Shown here: piece by piece, positions 28,895 to 31,674 of the stretch
Position numbering within the stretch: position 1 is the stretch's first letter
Layout of the letters: the number at the start of each line of letters is the position of its first letter
Translations under genes and position numbers: made by a program
Source of the DNA: CAVSUR01 sp052143655
GTDB taxonomy: Bacteria > Actinomycetota > Actinomycetes > Streptosporangiales > Streptosporangiaceae
Assembly: GCA_052143655.1 (NCBI GenBank)
Contig: JBKQSL010000424.1
Span: 1 to 31,674 of the forward strand
Length of the DNA stretch: 31,674 bases
Direction of reading: 5' to 3'
Notes under the pieces: generated by a model
The model's input: only the letters and a program-made list of their open reading frames with translations
The model's database searches: none
What the model was told of the DNA's origin: nothing

Positions 28895-29826
28895 CTCTGC
28901 CCAGCCCGGCGGCCCGGATGACCGAGGCCAGCCGACCGGACGCCGCCCGCCAGCCCGGGCTCGTGCGCTGGCTGCGCGCGGCGCTGTCCACCGCGCGACC
29001 GCGGCAGTGGCCGAAGAACATGCTGGTGTTCGCCGCGCCGCTGGCCGGGGCGACGCTCGGCCGCCAGTACGGGATCGGCTATGCGTTCGTGGCGGTCGGG
29101 GCGTTCATCGCCGCCTCGTCGGCGGTGTACTACGTCAACGACGTGGTGGACGCCGAGCGGGACCGGCAGCACCCCTACAAGCGCAACCGGCCGGTGGCCG
29201 CGGGGGACCTGCCCGTCCCGCACGCCCTGGCGCTCGCCGTCGGCTGCACCGTCGCGGCGGTCGGCGCCGGCTTCTGGATTCACGAACCGGGGCTGGTCGG
29301 GGCGATCGGTGCTTACCTGGCGCTCAGCTTCCTGTACTCGATGGTGCTCAAGCACGTGCCGGTCATCGAGGTGGTGTTCGTCGCGTCCGGCTTCGTGCTG
29401 CGCGCCCTCGGCGGCGCCGCCGCCACCCACGTCCCGCCGTCGGGCTGGTTCCTGCTCGTCTGCAGCCTCGGCGCGCTGCTGGTCGCGCTGGCCAAGCGGT
29501 TCACCGAGCTCACGGTGCTCGGCGACCAGGCGATCGCGCACCGGCCGGTGATGCGCTGGTACTCGGCGCGGGCCGTGCGGGCCGGGCAGCGGCTGGTCGC
29601 GGTTGCCATGATCGCCGCCTACCTGCTCTGGGCCAGGAGCGAGGCCGATCCGTGGATGCGGATATGGCATCTGGCCAGCGCCATCCCGCTGGCCGCGGCG
29701 ATGATCCGGTTCGACAAGCTGACCGCCCGGGCGACCAGCAAGCCGGTCGAGGACCTGATCTCGCGTGATCCGATCATGGTCGGCTTCGAGCTCGCGTGGC
29801 TCGTTATGTTCGCGGTGGGGCTGTAA
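28891..29826 (+). CDS. Decaprenyl-phosphate phosphoribosyltransferase (UbiA family)
   Basis: A 311-residue integral membrane prenyltransferase with about nine helices. The N-terminal RPRQWPKNMLVFAAPLAG and the Mg/PRPP motif N83-D84-x-x-D87-x-x-x-D91 (YVNDVVDAERDRQHPYKRNR) match the DPPR synthase (mycobacterial Rv3806c) rather than menaquinone UbiA enzymes. The second motif region reads YSMVLKHVPVIEVVFVASGF and then VLRALGGAAA, also as in Rv3806c. It transfers 5-phosphoribose from PRPP to decaprenyl phosphate, the first committed step to decaprenyl-phosphoarabinose. ATG 28891 overlaps the glycosidase stop, and the stop TAA shares its last A with the ATG of the next gene. This tight packing indicates one operon. 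The annotation as DPPR synthase is stronger because DprE2 follows. Confidence 0.88.
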   Translation: MTLPSPAARMTEASRPDAARQPGLVRWLRAALSTARPRQWPKNMLVFAAPLAGATLGRQYGIGYAFVAVGAFIAASSAVYYVNDVVDAERDRQHPYKRNRPVAAGDLPVPHALALAVGCTVAAVGAGFWIHEPGLVGAIGAYLALSFLYSMVLKHVPVIEVVFVASGFVLRALGGAAATHVPPSGWFLLVCSLGALLVALAKRFTELTVLGDQAIAHRPVMRWYSARAVRAGQRLVAVAMIAAYLLWARSEADPWMRIWHLASAIPLAAAMIRFDKLTARATSKPVEDLISRDPIMVGFELAWLVMFAVGL

Positions 29827-30605
29827 TGGCGGCCGCGCGGGGCCGCCCGTCCGCCCGGCCGGGCCGGCCCGCCGGCCTCCCCCGCCGGGTCCTGCTGCTC
29901 GGCGGCACCAGCGAGATCGGGCTGGCGATCGTCGGCGCGCTCACCCTGCCCCCGGGCAGCGAGCTGCTGCTGGCCGGCCGGGATGAGCAGCGGCTGACCG
30001 CGGCGGGCAGCCAGCTGCCCGGTACCGTGACGGCGCTGCATTTCGACGCGACCGAGCCGGCCGCGCACCAGGCGCTGATCGACCAGGCCTTCGCCGCCGG
30101 GCCGGTGGACCTGGTGATCTCCGCGGCCGGGGTGCTGATCCCGCAGGAGAAACTGGACGCCGACGTGGCCCAGGCCGCCATGCTGGTGGAAACCAACTTC
30201 ACCGGGCACGTCACCACGCTGCTCGCAGCGGCCGGCCAGCTGCGCCGCCAGGGGCACGGCACGATCATCGTGCTGTCGTCGGTGGCAGCGGTCCGGCCGC
30301 GGAAGGCCAACTTCGTGTACGGCGCGGCCAAGGCGGGGCTGGACGCCTTTGCCCGCGGCCTGGCGGACTCGCTGCACGGCACCGGTATCCGGGTACTGCT
30401 GGTGCGGCCCGGTTTCGTCACCGGCCGGATGACCGAGGGGATGCCCCCGGCTCCGATGTCCAGCACCCCCGCCGAGGTAGGCGCCGCGGTGGCGGCAGCC
30501 TTGCGCGGCCGTTCCGATCAGGTGTGGGTGCCGCGGGCGCTCGGGCCCGCCGCCATGGTGCTGCGCCTGGTGCCCCGGCCGCTGTGGCGCCAGATGCGCC
30601 GCTAG
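29826..30605 (+). CDS. DprE2-like short-chain dehydrogenase (decaprenyl-phospho-2-keto-arabinose reductase)
   Basis: A 259-residue SDR; the ATG at 29826 overlaps the upstream stop (TAATG). The NAD(P) motif is GGTSEIG (26-32), as in DprE2 (mycobacterial Rv3791), rather than the usual TGxxxGIG. The catalytic pair is Y165-x-x-x-K169 in VYGAAKAG, with Ser in VLSSVAAVRPRK. The C-terminal part carries VWVPRALGPAAMVLRLVPRP, also seen in DprE2, a membrane-proximal hydrophobic segment. It reduces the 2-keto intermediate to decaprenyl-phospho-arabinose, working with the FAD enzyme DprE1, which is not in this window. It closes the operon and is followed by a 12-bp-stem hairpin. A generic SDR role is possible, but the operon context supports DprE2. 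Confidence 0.85.
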   Translation: MAAARGRPSARPGRPAGLPRRVLLLGGTSEIGLAIVGALTLPPGSELLLAGRDEQRLTAAGSQLPGTVTALHFDATEPAAHQALIDQAFAAGPVDLVISAAGVLIPQEKLDADVAQAAMLVETNFTGHVTTLLAAAGQLRRQGHGTIIVLSSVAAVRPRKANFVYGAAKAGLDAFARGLADSLHGTGIRVLLVRPGFVTGRMTEGMPPAPMSSTPAEVGAAVAAALRGRSDQVWVPRALGPAAMVLRLVPRPLWRQMRR

Positions 30606-30628
30606 CTCGTTTATCCCGGGCAGCTGAT

Positions 30629-30658
30629 CCGGCGTGCGCGCTGGGCCGCGCACGCCGG
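30629..30658 (+). terminator. Terminator of the glycosidase-UbiA-DprE2 operon
   Basis: A perfect 12-bp stem (CCGGCGTGCGCG and its complement) with loop CTGGGC, 23 bp after the DprE2-like stop codon. Confidence 0.85.
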
Positions 30659-30659
30659 G

Positions 30660-30835
30660 CGGCTTCATCGCGGCTATGAGCGGCCCGGGATTGCTTCGTG
30701 CACTTCTCCAGCATCGAGGCCCGCGTTTACCGGGAGCTGCGCGCTGGTCAGCAAGTTCGCTTCACGTACGAGAATCCTGGCTTCCCGCAGGATGGCTGCC
30801 GCTTCCGCGCCCTGCGGGTCTGGCCGCGGTCCTGA
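30660..30835 (+). pseudogene. Frameshifted cold-shock-domain protein remnant
   Basis: One frame reads GGFIAAMSGPG (30660 onward), like RNP1 and the following turn of a cold-shock domain. After a frame change near 30690 another frame reads FVHFSSIEARVYRELRAGQQ and VRFTYENPGFPQDG, ending RALRVWPRS at TGA 30833-30835. The second part is a good match to the C-terminal half of cold-shock-domain proteins (RNP2 FVHFSSI, then VRFTYE). There is no full N-terminal strand (GTVKWF type), and a stop blocks extension upstream in the second frame. A GTG at 30698 could yield a 45-residue product, but half the fold would be missing. Confidence 0.6.
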
Positions 30836-31026
30836 CCAGCCAGACCCGCGCCCTGCGAGGCAGATCCGGGCGTTCCGAAAGCGAAGGTGGCTGCCACTGG
30901 AGCGCCCCGGCTGGGCCCCTGATCCGATCAGGAATCGAGAAGCGCCTCGGTGTGGCCGGGTCTAGCCTTTCGACGGAGGGCCGGCATGACGCCGGGTCCC
31001 TGCGCGTCAAGAAGGGAAGCCCGCGA

Positions 31027-31476
31027 ATGCCCGGGAAGAATGCCAAGGCCGAGACTGGCGGCTTCAGTGCCGAGGAGCGTGCCGCGATGAAGGAGCGCGC
31101 CGCCGAGATGCGCGCCGAGGGCAAGAAGGGCGCCAGGAAGGCGGACGGCCTTCAGGCAGTCCTCGACAAGATCGCGGAGATGGCGCCGGAGGATCGCGCG
31201 CTCGCCGAGCGCGTGCATGTGACGGTGACCGCGACCGCCCCCGAGCTGTCGCCGAAGACCTGGTACGGAATGCCCGCCTACGCGAACGCGGACGGCAAGG
31301 TCGTCGTCTTCTTCCAGGACGCGGGCAAGTTCAGCTACCGGTACTCGACCCTGGGCTTCCAGGAGGCGGCGAGCCTCGACGACGGCGACATATGGCCGGT
31401 GTCCTACGCGCTCCAGCAGTGGAGCCCCGTGGTGGAGAAAAAGGTCATCGAGCTGGTGAAGGCCGCCATCTCCTGA
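31027..31476 (+). CDS. DUF1801-like small protein
   Basis: A 149-residue protein; ATG 31027 is preceded by GAAGGGAAG about 10 nt upstream. The N-terminal ~45 residues are a charged helix (FSAEERAAMKERAAEMRAEG, then KKGARKADG). The main domain (about 46-149) has VLDKIAEMAPEDRALAERVH, PELSPKTWYGMPAYANADGK and VVVFFQDAGKFSYRYSTLGF, then LDDGDIWPVSYALQQWSP. The WYGMPAY turn followed by a strand with FF and a YRYSTLGF strand is the DUF1801/YdhG-like pattern, a family of small cytoplasmic proteins sometimes called iron-chaperone-like, without proven biochemical role. This Lys-rich-headed form is common in actinobacteria. It lies downstream of the operon terminator and is probably transcribed alone. 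Confidence 0.78.
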   Translation: MPGKNAKAETGGFSAEERAAMKERAAEMRAEGKKGARKADGLQAVLDKIAEMAPEDRALAERVHVTVTATAPELSPKTWYGMPAYANADGKVVVFFQDAGKFSYRYSTLGFQEAASLDDGDIWPVSYALQQWSPVVEKKVIELVKAAIS

Positions 31477-31674
31477 CCGTTGCCGCGACCGCCGCGGGTG
31501 CTCCGGCGCCGGGGCGATCAGGCACCGCCGACTGCACCAGGTCAGGGAACGGCCGGGCCGCGCAGTGGTCAGCTTCCTGCTGCCGCTCCGGCTGGGATAG
31601 CTTCGAGGGCGGCGAAGCCAGTGACGGTCCCAGGTGCGGGCAGCGGAGCCCGCCCGCCGGACTTGAGGAGCGAG
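31477..31674. other. Unassigned end of window
   Basis: About 200 bp after the DUF1801-like gene with no convincing open frame. The final CTTGAGGAGCGAG (GAGGAG) looks like a ribosome-binding site, so a plus-strand gene may start just outside the window. Confidence 0.35.

Larger units (their letters stand above)
30606..31026. other. Intergenic region with terminator and cold-shock remnant
   Basis: About 420 bp holding the operon terminator (30629-30658) and a broken cold-shock-domain fragment (about 30660-30835), both listed separately. The 190 bp before the gene at 31027 contain no convincing coding signal and presumably hold its promoter. Confidence 0.5.

Noticed and set aside
1..31674. tRNA, rRNA, CRISPR array, insertion sequence or prophage genes
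   Set aside because: None was recognised. The short tandem repeats lie inside or beside genes and lack spacer structure, and no transposase or integrase pattern is present.

Overview
The window is very GC-rich (above 70% by eye) with strong G/C bias at third codon positions and frequent GTG/TTG starts. Family content fits a soil-type actinobacterium outside the mycolic-acid group: an XRE/DUF5753 regulator with a DUF397 partner, an exonuclease/DNA polymerase of the actinobacterial type, a secreted GH9 enzyme, an actinobacterial lytic transglycosylase and a Nur-type nickel operator. Streptosporangiales or a relative is a reasonable guess but is not proven here. No rRNA, tRNA, CRISPR array, insertion sequence or prophage module was seen.

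Layout. 1-3.9 kb: the 3' end of a proline-rich protein, a one-TM secreted DUF5666-like protein, a family-A DNA polymerase, and an MscL-like protein that lacks its first membrane helix. 4.0-6.3 kb: a GNAT acetyltransferase converging on an orphan toxin-like module (RelA/SpoT-like C-terminal domain with a probable immunity gene) of visibly lower GC and without a proper 5' end. 6.4-9.8 kb: a PhnZ-like HD oxygenase, ArfB ribosome rescue factor and a GH9 glycoside hydrolase. 9.9-13.2 kb, minus strand: a DEAD-box helicase, a DapC-like aminotransferase and a cold-shock protein. 13.3-15.1 kb: a zone of decay. Here a nickel/cobalt transporter is reduced to its two ends but keeps a Nur-box-like operator, next to an S53 peptidase gene that has lost its catalytic domain. 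15.3-16.4 kb: a lytic transglycosylase behind a CRP-like site and a long leader. 16.4-18.7 kb: the XRE/DUF5753 and DUF397 genes, separated by an opposite-strand coiled-coil gene. 19-24.7 kb: a serine hydrolase, an S9 peptidase, a nucleoside diphosphate kinase variant and a winged-helix-like protein. 24.9-26.7 kb: a channel-like membrane protein divergent from OsmC. 26.9-30.6 kb: a tightly overlapped three-gene operon of a membrane-anchored phosphodiester glycosidase, a decaprenyl-phosphate phosphoribosyltransferase (UbiA type) and a DprE2-like reductase, closed by a strong hairpin. The end holds a broken cold-shock-domain remnant and a DUF1801-like gene.

Two points deserve most attention. First, the glycosidase-UbiA-DprE2 operon joins decaprenyl-phosphoarabinose synthesis to an enzyme family that cleaves sugar-1-phosphodiesters, which is the linkage present in that lipid. 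Second, there is an unusual density of gutted genes (NiCoT, S53, MscL, the toxin 5' end, a cold-shock domain, possibly ParE), several still carrying intact regulatory or secretion signals.
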